A stretch of 64,000 nucleotides of DNA from Bordetella genomosp. 13 (GCF_002119665.1 NZ_CP021111.1:4836001-4900000); one strand, 5' to 3'. Shown: positions 18,125 to 30,735, numbered from the stretch's first letter. Notes: a model not told the origin generated them from the sequence alone. Numbers and translations are program-made.

Positions 18125-19153
18125 TTATGCCAGCCGGGCGATGCGCTCCAGCGCAGCCGGCCATGCCGGCGGATTGACCAGATTGGGCGGACGCCGCCCA
18201 TCCAGCATGGCAAGCAACTGCTCGGCGGCGGAGCGCGCGACATTGCGCCTCGCCTCGTGCGTCACCCCGGCCGTGTGATACGTACCCACCACGTTGGGCA
18301 GCTGCAGCAGCGGCGCGTCGTTGCCCGGCGGCTCCTGCTGCCATACGTCGAGGCCGGCGCCGGACAAGTGGCCCGCCTGCAGCGCGTCATACAGCGCGGC
18401 TTCATCATGGATGCCTCCGCGCGCCGTGGTGATGAATACCGAACCGGGCTTCATGCGGGCGAACGCGGCCGCGTTCATCATGCCGCGGGTCTCGGCGTTC
18501 AACGGACAATGCAGCGACACGATGTCTGATTGCCCCAGCAGATCGTGCAGCCCGACCGGCTCGGCGCCGGCGGCGCGTATGACCTCGGACGGAAGATAAG
18601 GGTCGCAGGCCACCACACGCAGGCCGAACCCGTGCGCGATACGCGCGGCGCGACGACCTATCTGGCCCAGGCCCACCAGGCCGATGGTGTTGCCCCGGAT
18701 CTCGTGGCCCATCAGCTGCTCGCGCGTGAAACCGTGATCACGGCGCAGGCGATCATGCGATTCGACGATGCGCCGGCGCACGGCCAGCAACAGCGCATAG
18801 GTGTGCTCGGCCACCGAGTCGGCGTTGCCGCCCGCCTGGTTCACGACGGCGATGCCAGCGGCGGTGCACGCCTGCACGTCCACGGTGTCGTAGCCCGCGC
18901 CGGAGGACGCCACGCAGACCAGATCGGGACATTGCGCAATCAGTTCCGCCGTGACCGACCAGCGCGGGGGCAATTCGTCCTTGGCGGCGGACACCATGTA
19001 GGCATGCGAGCGCGACAACGCGGCGAGCGTCGCGGCGTCATCGCCGCGCGCCGCAGCCACGCTCAGTTGCAGATCGGCGCGCGCCGCTACCATGCGATCG
19101 AATATCGGATCCAGCCACAGATCCAGCCGCGTGATGCGTTTTGGGGACGTCAT
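18125..19153 (-). CDS. D-2-hydroxyacid dehydrogenase, NAD(P)-dependent
   Basis: This is a 342-aa enzyme of the formate/glycerate dehydrogenase superfamily. The nucleotide-binding motif is GLVGLGQIGRRAA (about residue 155). The catalytic Arg, Glu and His are seen in TTARGG, DVWQQEPP and YHTAGVT. It should interconvert a 2-oxoacid and the D-2-hydroxyacid; the side chain it accepts is not evident. The start overlaps the stop of an upstream 39-codon frame, and the downstream gene is a Bug receptor. Confidence 0.88.
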   Translation of the reverse strand: MTSPKRITRLDLWLDPIFDRMVAARADLQLSVAAARGDDAATLAALSRSHAYMVSAAKDELPPRWSVTAELIAQCPDLVCVASSGAGYDTVDVQACTAAGIAVVNQAGGNADSVAEHTYALLLAVRRRIVESHDRLRRDHGFTREQLMGHEIRGNTIGLVGLGQIGRRAARIAHGFGLRVVACDPYLPSEVIRAAGAEPVGLHDLLGQSDIVSLHCPLNAETRGMMNAAAFARMKPGSVFITTARGGIHDEAALYDALQAGHLSGAGLDVWQQEPPGNDAPLLQLPNVVGTYHTAGVTHEARRNVARSAAEQLLAMLDGRRPPNLVNPPAWPAALERIARLA

Positions 19154-19269
19154 GATTTCCTTGGCGGTCGGGCGTGTCCGAGCACGCTCTTGGCGCGCAG
19201 CGCAGCGTCGAGGATGTCCTCATCCAGACCGGGCGCGCGCTCGGCGATCGAGAAGCCGGAATCGCTCAT
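19150..19269 (-). CDS. small protein coupled to the hydroxyacid dehydrogenase
   Basis: This is a 39-aa open frame whose product begins MSDSGFSIAERAPGLDEDIL and ends in a basic tail. Its TGA overlaps the ATG of the dehydrogenase by 4 bases, and its own ATG follows GGAGA. Codon use is GC-rich like that of its neighbours. I do not recognise it. It could be a real small protein, a leader that couples translation, or the remaining N-terminus of a lost gene. Confidence 0.45.
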   Translation of the reverse strand: MSDSGFSIAERAPGLDEDILDAALRAKSVLGHARPPRKS

Positions 19270-19325
19270 GGATGTCTCCGTTGTGATCGTGTGATGCGGC
19301 CACTCTACCGGCGACATGAATTGCC

Positions 19326-19334
19326 ATAAAGCGA
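19326..19334. promoter_or_regulatory. candidate LysR-type site before the dehydrogenase operon
   Basis: The 9-mer ATAAAGCGA, followed by ATTATTTTCGC, lies about 57 bases before the first gene of the dehydrogenase/Bug operon. The same 9-mer occurs, inverted, upstream of the adjacent lysR gene. A role as a regulator site is inference. Confidence 0.25.
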
Positions 19335-19390
19335 ATTATTTTCGCGGGTTGGTTTCCCTTTTTTCGAACATTCGCGTGGCGGCGAGCGCC

Positions 19391-20290
19391 TTAGATCAGG
19401 CAAGTCGGAGCGTCGAAATCGATGCTGCGCTGCGCCAGTTCGCGCATGTGCGCAAGCAATGGGCGCGTATCGTCGCGACGCCATTGGATGGTGTATCGCA
19501 GCGGTTGCGGAGCCGGAAAGTTCTCCAGCCGCGCCAACTGACCTCGCTGGACCAGCACGCCGGCCCACGCCTTGGGCAGGATGCCCACGCCCAGCCCTTC
19601 GCGCAGCATACCGGCCACCGCAGCCCATCCGTTGCAGCGCAGGTTGTGTCCCGGCGATACGCCATGCGCGCTCATCCAGTCGTCGACTATCCGGATCACG
19701 CCCGAGCTGTCAGGCAGCGCCACCAGTGTGTGGTCGCGCAGGGCCGTCGGCGGCAGCCAGCGCGGATCGCGCACCACCAGCGGGCTGGCCACCCACTGGA
19801 ACTCGACCTGGCCGATCAAGGTGGAGGTGATCGACGCGCGTGTGGACGGTCCCGCGATGATGCCGAAGTCGAGGTCGCCGTCCTCCAGACCCAGTTCGAC
19901 CTCTTCGCCCACACCGACCCGCGGCTCGACGAGCAGATTCGGATACCTGGTACGTATCGCGGCGATCAGGCGCGGCATCCACGTCATGGAAGTGAGTTCA
20001 CCCACGCCGAAGCGGCAGCGTCCCGCCAGCGGCGCATTGTCGGCGGCACGCTGCATGAAATCGTCGGCGGACCGCAGAAGGTCGCGCGCATGCGGCAGCA
20101 GCTGCTCGCCCAGGGGAGTGAGGACGGCGCTGCGCGCACTGCGGCTGAACAGCTCGGAGCCGATGACGCCTTCCAATTCGGCCAGGCGCTTCGACAGCGA
20201 AGATACCGAGATGTTGAGCCGGCTGGCCGCAATGGCGAAACTGCGACACGTGGCGGCCCAGTAGAAGGCTTCGAGCTGCTTGAGCGTCAT
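19391..20290 (-). CDS. LysR family regulator
   Basis: This is a 299-aa LysR-type regulator: winged helix at about 1-62 (LEAFYWAATCRSFAIAASRL), effector domain at about 85-290. The ATG at 20290 places the helix-turn-helix at the usual distance from the N-terminus; an ATG 12 codons upstream is possible. It lies directly upstream of, and in the same orientation as, the dehydrogenase/Bug operon and probably controls it. Confidence 0.85.
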   Translation of the reverse strand: MTLKQLEAFYWAATCRSFAIAASRLNISVSSLSKRLAELEGVIGSELFSRSARSAVLTPLGEQLLPHARDLLRSADDFMQRAADNAPLAGRCRFGVGELTSMTWMPRLIAAIRTRYPNLLVEPRVGVGEEVELGLEDGDLDFGIIAGPSTRASITSTLIGQVEFQWVASPLVVRDPRWLPPTALRDHTLVALPDSSGVIRIVDDWMSAHGVSPGHNLRCNGWAAVAGMLREGLGVGILPKAWAGVLVQRGQLARLENFPAPQPLRYTIQWRRDDTRPLLAHMRELAQRSIDFDAPTCLI

Positions 20291-20340
20291 TGGTGAAGGC
20301 TCATATTTGAATAAAAGCGAACCCATTTATATCAATGCTC

Positions 20341-20349
20341 TCGCTTTAT
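20341..20349. promoter_or_regulatory. candidate LysR-type site before lysR
   Basis: TCGCTTTAT at 20341-20349 is the reverse complement of the 9-mer upstream of the dehydrogenase operon. It pairs with AAAGCGA at 20314-20320 as an inverted repeat around the lysR promoter region, which could serve for autoregulation. Confidence 0.25.
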
Positions 20350-20384
20350 CGAAAAGAATCCTATCGTCCATGAGCAAGAAAAAA

Positions 20385-20457
20385 CCCGGCGCGATTGGCC
20401 GGGCTCGTCATTCAGGCGCCATTCCATGAAAAAGCCCGGTACGACGACCGGGCTTTT
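20385..20457 (-). terminator. tandem terminators downstream of ilvD
   Basis: Two hairpins follow the ilvD stop. The first (20430-20440 with 20447-20457) is an 11-bp perfect stem with A and T runs on both sides and could work in both directions. The second (20385-20390 with 20398-20403) is a 6-bp stem followed on the minus strand by TTTTTT. Confidence 0.75.
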
Positions 20458-20476
20458 GAACTTCAGTACGCGGATC

Positions 20477-22336
20477 TCAGCGCTTCAATTGCGACAGGTC
20501 GCGCACCGCGCCGCGATCGGCCGATGTGGCCAGCGCGGCGTAGGCCTGCAGCGCCTGCGAGACCACGCGTACACGGTCCACGGGCCGCCAGGCCTGGTCG
20601 CCGCGGGCCTCCATGGCGGCGCGGCGGCGCGCCAGTTCGGCGTCGTCCACGGCCAGATGCATGCGGCGGTTGGGGATGTCGATCTCGATGGTGTCGCCGT
20701 CTTCGACCAGGCCCACCGTGCCGCCTTCGGCCGCTTCCGGCGAGGCATGGCCGATGACCAGGCCCGACGAGCCGCCCGAGAAGCGGCCATCGGTGAACAG
20801 CGCGCACACCTTGCCCAGGCCCTTGGACTTCAGGTAAGACGTGGGATACAGCATTTCTTGCATGCCCGGGCCGCCCTTGGGGCCTTCGTAGCGGATGACG
20901 ACGACGTCACCGGCCGCCACCTTGTCGCCCAGGATGCCTTCGACCGCATCCTCCTGGCTTTCGAACACGCGCGCGCGGCCCGTGAACACCCATTGCGATT
21001 CGTCCACGCCGGCGGTCTTGACGATGCAGCCCTTCTCGGCCAGGTTGCCGTACAGCACGGCCAGGCCGCCGTCCTTGGAATACGCGTTCTCGTTGCTGCG
21101 GATGCAGCCCGACTTGCGGTCCAGGTCCAGCGTGAGGAAGGTGGCGTCCTGGCTGAACGCCACGGTGGTGGGAATGCCGCCGGGGGCCGCGCGGTAGAAC
21201 TTCTGTGCGGCCTCGCCGGCCCCGCCGTTGATGTCCCAGGCCGCGATGGCCTGGCCCAGCGTGCCGCTGTGCACATTGCCGCAAGACAGATCGAGCAGGT
21301 CGGCGCGCGCCAGCTCGCCCAGGATGCCGAGGATGCCGCCGGCGCGATGCACGTCTTCGATGTGGTACTTGTCGGTGGCCGGCGCCGCCTTGCACAGGCA
21401 CGGCGTGCGGCGCGAGATGCGGTCGATGTCGGCCATGGTGAAGTCCACGCCGGCCTCTTGCGCCGCGGCCAGCAGGTGCAGCACGGTGTTGGTCGAGCCG
21501 CCCATCGCCACGTCGAGCGTCATTGCGTTCTCGAACGCGCTTTTCGAGGCGATGGCGCGCGGCAGCACCGAGGCGTCTTCCTGCTCGTAATAGCGGCGGC
21601 ACAGGTCCACCACCAGGCGGCCGGCCTGCTCGAACAGCCCCTTGCGCCAGGCGTGGGTGGCGACGATGGTGCCGTTGCCGGGCAGCGCCAGGCCGATGGC
21701 CTCGGTAAGGCAGTTCATCGAGTTGGCGGTGAACATGCCCGAACAGGAACCGCACGTCGGGCACGCGCTGCGCTCGACGGCCTCGGCCTCGGCATCGGTG
21801 ACGTTGGGGTCGGCCGCCTTGATCATGGCGTCGATCAGGTCGATCTTGGCGATGACCTTGCCGTCGGTGGGCGAGGTGATCTTGCCGGCTTCCATCGGAC
21901 CGCCCGACACGAACACGCACGGGATGTTCAGGCGCATGGCGGCCATCAGCATGCCCGGGGTGATCTTGTCGCAGTTCGAGATGCACACCATGGCGTCGGC
22001 GCAGTGCGCGTTGACCATGTATTCCACCGAGTCGGCGATGAGTTCGCGCGAGGGCAGCGAGTACAGCATGCCGCCATGGCCCATGGCGATGCCGTCGTCC
22101 ACCGCGATGGTGTTGAATTCCTTGGCCACGCCGCCGGCCGCCTCGATCTCGCCGGCCACCAGGGCGCCCAGGTCGCGCAGGTGCACGTGGCCCGGCACGA
22201 ACTGCGTGAACGAGTTCACCACCGCGATGATGGGCTTGCCGAAATCGCCGTCCTTCATGCCGGTGGCGCGCCACAGGGCGCGGGCGCCGGCCATGTTGCG
22301 GCCGTGGGTGGATGTGCGGGAACGGTAGTGCGGCAT
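20477..22336 (-). CDS. ilvD: dihydroxy-acid dehydratase
   Basis: This enzyme of isoleucine/valine and pantothenate synthesis converts 2,3-dihydroxy-3-methyl acids to 2-oxo acids with an iron-sulfur cluster. The 619-aa product matches the E. coli-type enzyme from its first residues ([20 protein letters not shown]). The cluster ligands are visible in CISNCDK and [17 protein letters not shown]. It stands alone, with terminators behind it, and is divergent from an M20 peptidase gene. No leader-peptide attenuator was seen upstream. Confidence 0.97.
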   Translation of the reverse strand: MPHYRSRTSTHGRNMAGARALWRATGMKDGDFGKPIIAVVNSFTQFVPGHVHLRDLGALVAGEIEAAGGVAKEFNTIAVDDGIAMGHGGMLYSLPSRELIADSVEYMVNAHCADAMVCISNCDKITPGMLMAAMRLNIPCVFVSGGPMEAGKITSPTDGKVIAKIDLIDAMIKAADPNVTDAEAEAVERSACPTCGSCSGMFTANSMNCLTEAIGLALPGNGTIVATHAWRKGLFEQAGRLVVDLCRRYYEQEDASVLPRAIASKSAFENAMTLDVAMGGSTNTVLHLLAAAQEAGVDFTMADIDRISRRTPCLCKAAPATDKYHIEDVHRAGGILGILGELARADLLDLSCGNVHSGTLGQAIAAWDINGGAGEAAQKFYRAAPGGIPTTVAFSQDATFLTLDLDRKSGCIRSNENAYSKDGGLAVLYGNLAEKGCIVKTAGVDESQWVFTGRARVFESQEDAVEGILGDKVAAGDVVVIRYEGPKGGPGMQEMLYPTSYLKSKGLGKVCALFTDGRFSGGSSGLVIGHASPEAAEGGTVGLVEDGDTIEIDIPNRRMHLAVDDAELARRRAAMEARGDQAWRPVDRVRVVSQALQAYAALATSADRGAVRDLSQLKR

Positions 22337-22582
22337 GGCGACTCTCTGTCGGGCGGTTCGGGTCCGGGCTGGGGGAAAAGCGGCAAAACCCCAGATAATA
22401 CGCCGTTCCTCCGGGATGCACGGAAGCGCCTGGGCCGCACTCCGGGAAATCCCACTACTGGCCGGGCCGATTGCGGCCTATCGTTGACAGGTACAAGCCC
22501 CGCCAGCGGACGCTCGGCCGCGCACGCCCGCGGCGCTCATCGGGCGGGCAATCCCGCTGCGCCTCATCCCAGGAGAATCGGC

Positions 22583-23881
22583 ATGCACCGTCGATCCACA
22601 AACGTCCGCCTATCCATCCTGCACACCATGGCCGTCGCGCTGCTGGCGGCCGCCGCGGCCGTCACGCACGCGGCGCCGGTGGCCAAGGTGCTCGAAGCGG
22701 CACGCGAACAGGAGCAGCCCATGCTGGACACCATGCGCGACCTGGTCGGTATCGAGTCCGGCAGCAAGGACGTCGAGGGCGTCGAGCAGATCGCGGTCCT
22801 GGTGCGCGACCGCCTGCAGGCGCTGGGCGGCGCCGCGCACATCCTGCCGCCTACCGAGGTCTATCGCATGGACGACACGCCCGACAAGACGGGTCCCATG
22901 GTGCATGCCGAGTTCAAGGGCAGCGGCAGCAAGAAGATCATGCTGATCGCGCACATGGACACGGTCTACCGCAACGGCATGCTGAAGGACCAGCCCTTCC
23001 GCGTGGACGGCGACCGCGCATATGGATTGGGCATCGCCGACGACAAGCAGGGCGTGGCGCTCATCATCCACACCGTCGCGCTGCTGCAGAAGATGGGCTT
23101 CAAGGACTATGGCACGCTGACCGTGCTGATCAACGGCGACGAGGAAATCAGCTCGCCCGGCTCGCGCAGCACCATCACCCGCATGGCGGCGGATCAAGAT
23201 GCCGTGTTCTCGTTCGAAAGCGGCGGCACGCAGGGCGACCTGCGGCTGGCCACCAGCGGCATCGGCTCGGCCTATCTCACCGTGCAGGGCCGGACCTCGC
23301 ACGCGGGCTCGCGACCCGAGGGCGGCATCAACGCGCTGTATGAGATGTCGCATCAGGTGCTGCAGATGAAGGACCTGTCCAAGCCCGACGAGGGCCTGAA
23401 GCTGAACTGGACCGTGGCGCAGGCGGGCACCAACCGCAACGTGATCCCGGGCCAGGCGACCGCGCAGGCTGACGCGCGCGCACTGAAGGTTTCCGACTTC
23501 GACGCGCTGGAGGCGGCCATGCAGGAGCGCATCCAGAACAAGCTGCTGCCCGAATCCAAGGTCAGCCTGAAGTTCGAGGTGCGCCGCCCGCCGCTGTCGG
23601 CCACGCCCGAGTCGCGGGCCCTGGCGCAGCACGGCGCCGCCATCTATCGCGAACTGGACATGGAGCTGAAGGTGCTGGACCGCGCCACCGGCGGCGGCAC
23701 CGACGCCGCCTTCGCGGCGCTGAAGGCGCGCGGCCCGGTGGTCGAGGGCATGGGCCTGTCCGGCTTCGGCGCGCATTCGAACGACGCCGAGTACGTGCAG
23801 GTGAAGACCATCGTGCCGCGTCTCTACCTGGCCGGCCGCATCATCATGGACATTTCGCAGGGCAAGGTGCAGGGGCAATAA
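22583..23881 (+). CDS. M20 family metallopeptidase, carboxypeptidase G2-like
   Basis: This is a 432-aa secreted zinc exopeptidase with an N-terminal signal peptide (about 1-34). The metal and catalytic residues are in AHMDTVYRNG, GIADDKQGV, NGDEEISS and the C-terminal GAHSNDAEY. The dimerisation domain includes GRTSHAGSRPEGG. Carboxypeptidase G2 relatives release C-terminal glutamate from folates or similar N-acyl amino acids. AGGAGA precedes the ATG at 22583. A LysR gene converges on it 15 bases after the stop. Confidence 0.9.
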   Translation: MHRRSTNVRLSILHTMAVALLAAAAAVTHAAPVAKVLEAAREQEQPMLDTMRDLVGIESGSKDVEGVEQIAVLVRDRLQALGGAAHILPPTEVYRMDDTPDKTGPMVHAEFKGSGSKKIMLIAHMDTVYRNGMLKDQPFRVDGDRAYGLGIADDKQGVALIIHTVALLQKMGFKDYGTLTVLINGDEEISSPGSRSTITRMAADQDAVFSFESGGTQGDLRLATSGIGSAYLTVQGRTSHAGSRPEGGINALYEMSHQVLQMKDLSKPDEGLKLNWTVAQAGTNRNVIPGQATAQADARALKVSDFDALEAAMQERIQNKLLPESKVSLKFEVRRPPLSATPESRALAQHGAAIYRELDMELKVLDRATGGGTDAAFAALKARGPVVEGMGLSGFGAHSNDAEYVQVKTIVPRLYLAGRIIMDISQGKVQGQ

Positions 23882-23896
23882 ATAAGCAGGGGGCGC

Positions 23897-24790
23897 TCAG
23901 CGTGAGGTACGCAGCGCCAGCAGCAGGTCGGTCACCTGGCGCAGGCCGCGGCTGACCGGTTTGTCGCGCCGCATCACCACCGCCAGTTCGCGCTGCAGCG
24001 CCGGCCTCAGCGGCCGCACGACCAGCCTGCCGCGCGCCCCCGCGCCCTGCACGGCCATGCGCGGCAGCACCGCGCATCCCAGGCCCGCGGCCACGATCTC
24101 CTTCATGGCCTCGGTGCTGCCCAGTTCCATCACCGGCCGCATGGCCACGCCCGCGGCCTCGAACCAGTCGTCGACCAGTCGGCGCGTGCGCGCGCCCGGC
24201 TCGAACAGCACCAGCGGCTGCCGCGCCAGCATGGCCGGTGTGGCGCGAGCCGGCAGCGATTGCTGGCCGGCGGGAAAGATCGCCACGAACTCATCGGCCA
24301 GCACGGGCGTCACCTGGAACATGCGTCCCGGCGCCGGCAGGGTCACCAGCCCGATGTCCAGGGCGTTGGCCTCGATGGCGCGCAGCACGTCGCCCGTGTT
24401 GCCGGTGCTGACCACCACGTCGAGATCGGGAAAGCGGCGCCGCAGGCCAGCCAGCATGGCCGGCAGCAGATAGGTGCAGGCCGTGCCGCCCGTGCCCAGC
24501 CGCACGCGCCCGCCCACGCCGGCGGCGTGCGACTGCATGGCCTGGTCGGCCTCTGCCACCGCGGCATCGATGCGCCGTATGTGCTGCACGAGTTCATGGC
24601 CGGCTGCGGTCGGCGCCACCCGGCGGCCCACGCGCTCGGCCAGGCGCAGGCCGTAGCGGCGCTCGAGCTGGCGCACCTGCTGGCTGACCGCGGGCTGCGT
24701 CAGCCCATTGCGCTCGGCAGCCGCTGAAAAACTGCCTTGCTCGATCACGTCGAGAAAGATGCGGAGATGATCCAGATTGAGTCCGCGCAT
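23897..24790 (-). CDS. LysR family regulator
   Basis: This is a 297-aa LysR-type regulator with a typical winged helix (about 5-65, FLDVIEQGSFSAAAERNGLTQPAVSQQ) and effector domain. Its N-terminal half resembles the CbbR/CysB-like branch. It is divergent from the GNAT/MFS pair and convergent with the M20 peptidase; which of them it controls is not visible, but the divergent pair is the more usual target. Confidence 0.87.
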   Translation of the reverse strand: MRGLNLDHLRIFLDVIEQGSFSAAAERNGLTQPAVSQQVRQLERRYGLRLAERVGRRVAPTAAGHELVQHIRRIDAAVAEADQAMQSHAAGVGGRVRLGTGGTACTYLLPAMLAGLRRRFPDLDVVVSTGNTGDVLRAIEANALDIGLVTLPAPGRMFQVTPVLADEFVAIFPAGQQSLPARATPAMLARQPLVLFEPGARTRRLVDDWFEAAGVAMRPVMELGSTEAMKEIVAAGLGCAVLPRMAVQGAGARGRLVVRPLRPALQRELAVVMRRDKPVSRGLRQVTDLLLALRTSR

Positions 24791-24930
24791 GGCTGCCGGG
24801 CTGAAAGGGGAAAAGGACGGATGTCGAGAACAAAGTATTGCTTATGCATCGAAGAAGATGCAAAACCTTTTCTTATCCCGCGTCCGAGCGCACACTCGTG
24901 AAACTCGTGCCTCCCCCTCTTTTGCTCCTC

Positions 24931-25488
24931 ATGACCGAACCAGAACGCCCCCGACTCATCATCCGCGACGCCCAGGAAACCGACATGGCGCGCATCCAGC
25001 AGATCTACGCGCAGCACGTGCTGCACGGCACCGCCTCGTTCGAGCTCGAGCCGCCGACGGCGGATCAACTGCGCCTGCGCCGCGACGATGTGGTGGCGCG
25101 CGGCATGCCGTACCTGGTGGCCGAGATCGACGACGCGGTGCGCGGCTATGCCTACGTCACGCCCTATCGGCCGCGGCCGGCCTACCGCTACACCGTCGAG
25201 GATTCCGTCTATATCGAGGCCGGCTGGGGCGGGCGCGGTATCGGCAAGCGGCTGCTGTCTGCGCTGATCGAGCGCTGCATCGCCGGCGGCTGGCGGCAGA
25301 TGCTGGCCGTGGTGGGCGACAGCCGCAACGCGGCCTCGCTGGCCCTGCATGCAAGCATGGGGTTTCATCCGGCGGGCACGTTGCGCTCGGTGGGCTACAA
25401 GCACGGACAGTGGCGCGACACGGTGCTGATGCAGCGCGACCTGGGCGACGGCGACCGCGCGCCGCCCGAAGCGCCGATCGTGCCGTGA
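24931..25488 (+). CDS. GNAT N-acetyltransferase, phosphinothricin acetyltransferase-like
   Basis: This is a 185-aa acetyl-CoA-dependent acetyltransferase. The pattern IRDAQETDMARIQQIYAQHV at the start, YTVEDSVYIEAGWGGRGIGK (acetyl-CoA pyrophosphate loop, about 88-107) and SLALHASMGFHPAGTLRSVG are typical of the Pat/Bar group, which acetylates phosphinothricin or methionine sulfoximine. The natural substrate in this organism is uncertain. The ATG at 24931 gives the usual N-terminus although no strong ribosome binding site precedes it. The stop overlaps the GTG start of the MFS gene. Confidence 0.83.
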   Translation: MTEPERPRLIIRDAQETDMARIQQIYAQHVLHGTASFELEPPTADQLRLRRDDVVARGMPYLVAEIDDAVRGYAYVTPYRPRPAYRYTVEDSVYIEAGWGGRGIGKRLLSALIERCIAGGWRQMLAVVGDSRNAASLALHASMGFHPAGTLRSVGYKHGQWRDTVLMQRDLGDGDRAPPEAPIVP

Positions 25489-26678
25489 TTCCCGCAAGCA
25501 CCGTCGTGTGCCTGGGCCTGTCCCAGTTGCTGGCGTGGGGTGTGTCGTTCTACCTGCTCGGCAACTTCGGTCCAGCCATGCAGGCCGAGCTCGGCTGGAG
25601 CGCGGCCATCGTGTATGGCGGCCTGTCCGGCGGCATCCTGTGCATGGCGCTGGCCTCGCCGCTGGCCGGCCGCGCCATGGACCGGCTGGGCGGCCGCGTG
25701 GTGATGCCGGCGGGCGCCCTGCTGGTGGCGCTGGGCTGCGCGCTGCTCGCACTGACGCACACGCTGGGACTGTATGCCGTGGCGTGGGCCGTGCTGGGCG
25801 TGGGGATGCGGCTCACCCTGTACGACGCGGCTTTCGCCGCGCTGGCCCGCGCCGGCGGCCCGCGGGCGCGACGCGCCATGTCGCAGATCACGCTGTTCGG
25901 GGGGCTGGCGTCCACCGTGATGTGGCCCGTGGGCCAGGCCCTGGCGCAGGCGCTGGGATGGCGTGGCGCCCTGCTGGTCTATGCGCTGATCGCGCTGGCG
26001 ATAACGCCGCTGTTCCTGGCGCTGCCGGCCGGCCGCTGGTCGCCCGATGGCGAGACGGAGCAGGACGGCACGCGGACGTGGGCGGCGGCCACGGCCGGCG
26101 ATGTGCGTCTGGCCCAGGCGCTGTACGCCGCCATCGTGATGCTGGCCAGTTTCCTCACCGCCGGCAACGCCACGCATCTCATCGCCATGCTGCGCGAACT
26201 GGGACTGGCCGCGCAGTTGGCGGTGAGCGTGTCGGCATTGTGGGGCATCGGCCAGGTGTCCGGCAGGCTGGCCGAAGTGCTCTTCGGCGGCCGCATCGCG
26301 CCGGTGGCGCTGAATGCCGGCACGGCCGCGGCCTTGCCGCTGTGCTTTCTCGCCGGCCTGGGCGGCGGCCACATCGCGGCGGCGGCCGCATACGCGTTCT
26401 TCTACGGCGCGTGCAACGGCGTGCTGACGATCACGCGCGGCACCCTGCCGCTGGTGCTGTTCGATCCGCGCGCCTACGGCACGGTGACGGGCCGGCTGCT
26501 GGTGCCCGCGCTGCTGCTGACGGCCGCCGCGCCGCTGGTCTATGCCCAAGTGATCGAACGCTGGGGCGCGCGGGCCGCCATGCTATTGTCGCTGGCCTGC
26601 GCCCTGGCGATGCTGGCCGCTTCACTGGGATTGGCGTGGCGCTTCGGCATGCGCCGCATCGAAAAGACTGAATTCTAG
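25485..26678 (+). CDS. MFS transporter
   Basis: This is a 397-aa inner-membrane transporter with 12 predicted helices, starting with GTG inside the stop of the acetyltransferase gene (GTGA overlap). The motif A-like loop is GRAMDRLGGRVV after helix 2. Coupling to a Pat-like acetyltransferase suggests combined modification and export of an amino-acid analogue, or simply a shared operon. It converges with queC, with 16 bases between the genes. Confidence 0.83.
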   Translation: MIPASTVVCLGLSQLLAWGVSFYLLGNFGPAMQAELGWSAAIVYGGLSGGILCMALASPLAGRAMDRLGGRVVMPAGALLVALGCALLALTHTLGLYAVAWAVLGVGMRLTLYDAAFAALARAGGPRARRAMSQITLFGGLASTVMWPVGQALAQALGWRGALLVYALIALAITPLFLALPAGRWSPDGETEQDGTRTWAAATAGDVRLAQALYAAIVMLASFLTAGNATHLIAMLRELGLAAQLAVSVSALWGIGQVSGRLAEVLFGGRIAPVALNAGTAAALPLCFLAGLGGGHIAAAAAYAFFYGACNGVLTITRGTLPLVLFDPRAYGTVTGRLLVPALLLTAAAPLVYAQVIERWGARAAMLLSLACALAMLAASLGLAWRFGMRRIEKTEF

Positions 26679-26694
26679 GCGTCGTGACGCGCGC

Positions 26695-27441
26695 TCAGGC
26701 CGTTTGCCCGGCCTGCCACCGCCGCCATCCGGCGGCGCGCAGTTCGCATGCGGGGCAGCTTCCGCAGCCATATCCCCAGTCGTGGCGCGCGCCGCGTTCG
26801 CCCAGGTAGCAGGTATGGCTGTGCTCGACGATCAGGTCGACCAGTTCCATGTCGCCCAGGTCGTGCGCCAGTTGCCAGGTCTGCGCCTTGTCGCGCCACA
26901 TCAGCGGCGTCTCGATGGTGACGCGCGTGCCCAGGCCCAGGCTCAGCGCCACCTGCTGCGCCTTGATGGTGTCGTCGCGGCAGTCGGGGTAGCCCGAGAA
27001 GTCGGTCTCGCACATGCCGCCCACCAGCACGTCCAACTGGCGCCGATACCCCAGCGCGGCCGCTAGCGTCAGAAACAGCAGGTTGCGGCCCGGCACGAAG
27101 GTGTTGGGCAGGCCGTTGGCCTGCATCTCGATCTGCCTGTCCGAGGTCAGCGCGGTGTCGCCCACCTGGCCCAGCACGGACAAGTCGAGCAGATGGTCCT
27201 CGCCCAGTTTGGCCTGCCATTGCGGATAGCGCGCGCGCAGCTCGCGCAGCACGTTCAGGCGCGCGTCCAGCTCGATGCGGTGACGCTGTCCGTAGTCGAA
27301 CGCGACGGTCTCGACGTGCGCATAGCGATCGAGCGCCCAGGCCAGGCAGGTCGTGGAATCCTGCCCGCCGGAGAACAGGACCAGGGCGCGGCGCGTGTCG
27401 GGCGTGGGCGCGAGGCCTGGAGAAGATGCTGGCGTAGACAT
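26695..27441 (-). CDS. queC: 7-cyano-7-deazaguanine synthase
   Basis: This 248-aa enzyme of queuosine synthesis makes preQ0 from 7-carboxy-7-deazaguanine and ammonia with ATP. The PP-loop SGGQDS is at about 24-29. Zinc-binding cysteines lie at the C-terminus (CYLGERGA and [10 protein letters not shown]). [13 protein letters not shown] and [14 protein letters not shown] are also characteristic. The ATG at 27441 was chosen because the frame upstream runs antisense to ppc. No other queuosine genes are in the window. Confidence 0.95.
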   Translation of the reverse strand: MSTPASSPGLAPTPDTRRALVLFSGGQDSTTCLAWALDRYAHVETVAFDYGQRHRIELDARLNVLRELRARYPQWQAKLGEDHLLDLSVLGQVGDTALTSDRQIEMQANGLPNTFVPGRNLLFLTLAAALGYRRQLDVLVGGMCETDFSGYPDCRDDTIKAQQVALSLGLGTRVTIETPLMWRDKAQTWQLAHDLGDMELVDLIVEHSHTCYLGERGARHDWGYGCGSCPACELRAAGWRRWQAGQTA

Positions 27442-27564
27442 GGCCGCACTGTAACCCAGGCCGGGCGACCCGGCTGCGTACAATGCCCGCATCGCAACAC
27501 GAGCACCACACCGCAGCGCCCACCTCCCCTCTTCTTCCTTTTCGACCGACGGATTCCCCCGCCC

Positions 27565-30414
<2,850 letters not shown>

Positions 30415-30442
30415 CGAGTAAGGCGGAAAGACGAGGACGAGC

Positions 30443-30730
30443 TCAAGCCGGAAGCTTGGCCGTCAATTCGATGCCCAGTGCTTTCAATACTGCCAGCGTG
30501 GTCTTGAGCGTGGGATTCCCGTCGGCACTCAATGAACGGTAGAGCTGCTCCCGCGACAAACCGGTATTGCGCGCGACTTCCGCCATGCCTTTTGCGCGGG
30601 CGACTATGCCTAGCGCCTGGGCGATGTATGCAGCGTCGCCGGTCTTCAACGCGTCCGCCATGAAGAAGGCGATTTCGGCATCATCGACAAGTGCCGTGGC
30701 GGGATCGTATGGCGTCAGCTTGGTTTTCAT
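30443..30730 (-). CDS. HigA-like addiction module antitoxin
   Basis: This is a 95-aa protein with a lambda-repressor-like helix-turn-helix (about 45-85: MAEVARNTGLSREQLYRSLS) and the N-terminal stretch TPYDPATALVDDAEIAFFM typical of the COG3636 antidote group. It lies 5 bases downstream of the toxin gene. The toxin-first order is usual for HigBA-type pairs. It should bind the toxin and repress the shared promoter. Confidence 0.88.
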   Translation of the reverse strand: MKTKLTPYDPATALVDDAEIAFFMADALKTGDAAYIAQALGIVARAKGMAEVARNTGLSREQLYRSLSADGNPTLKTTLAVLKALGIELTAKLPA

Positions 30731-30735
30731 GGTGG

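Noticed and set aside
20426..22582. Upstream extension of the M20 peptidase frame to 1151 aa
   Set aside because: The extension is antisense to ilvD. A signal peptide with a ribosome binding site starts at 22583.
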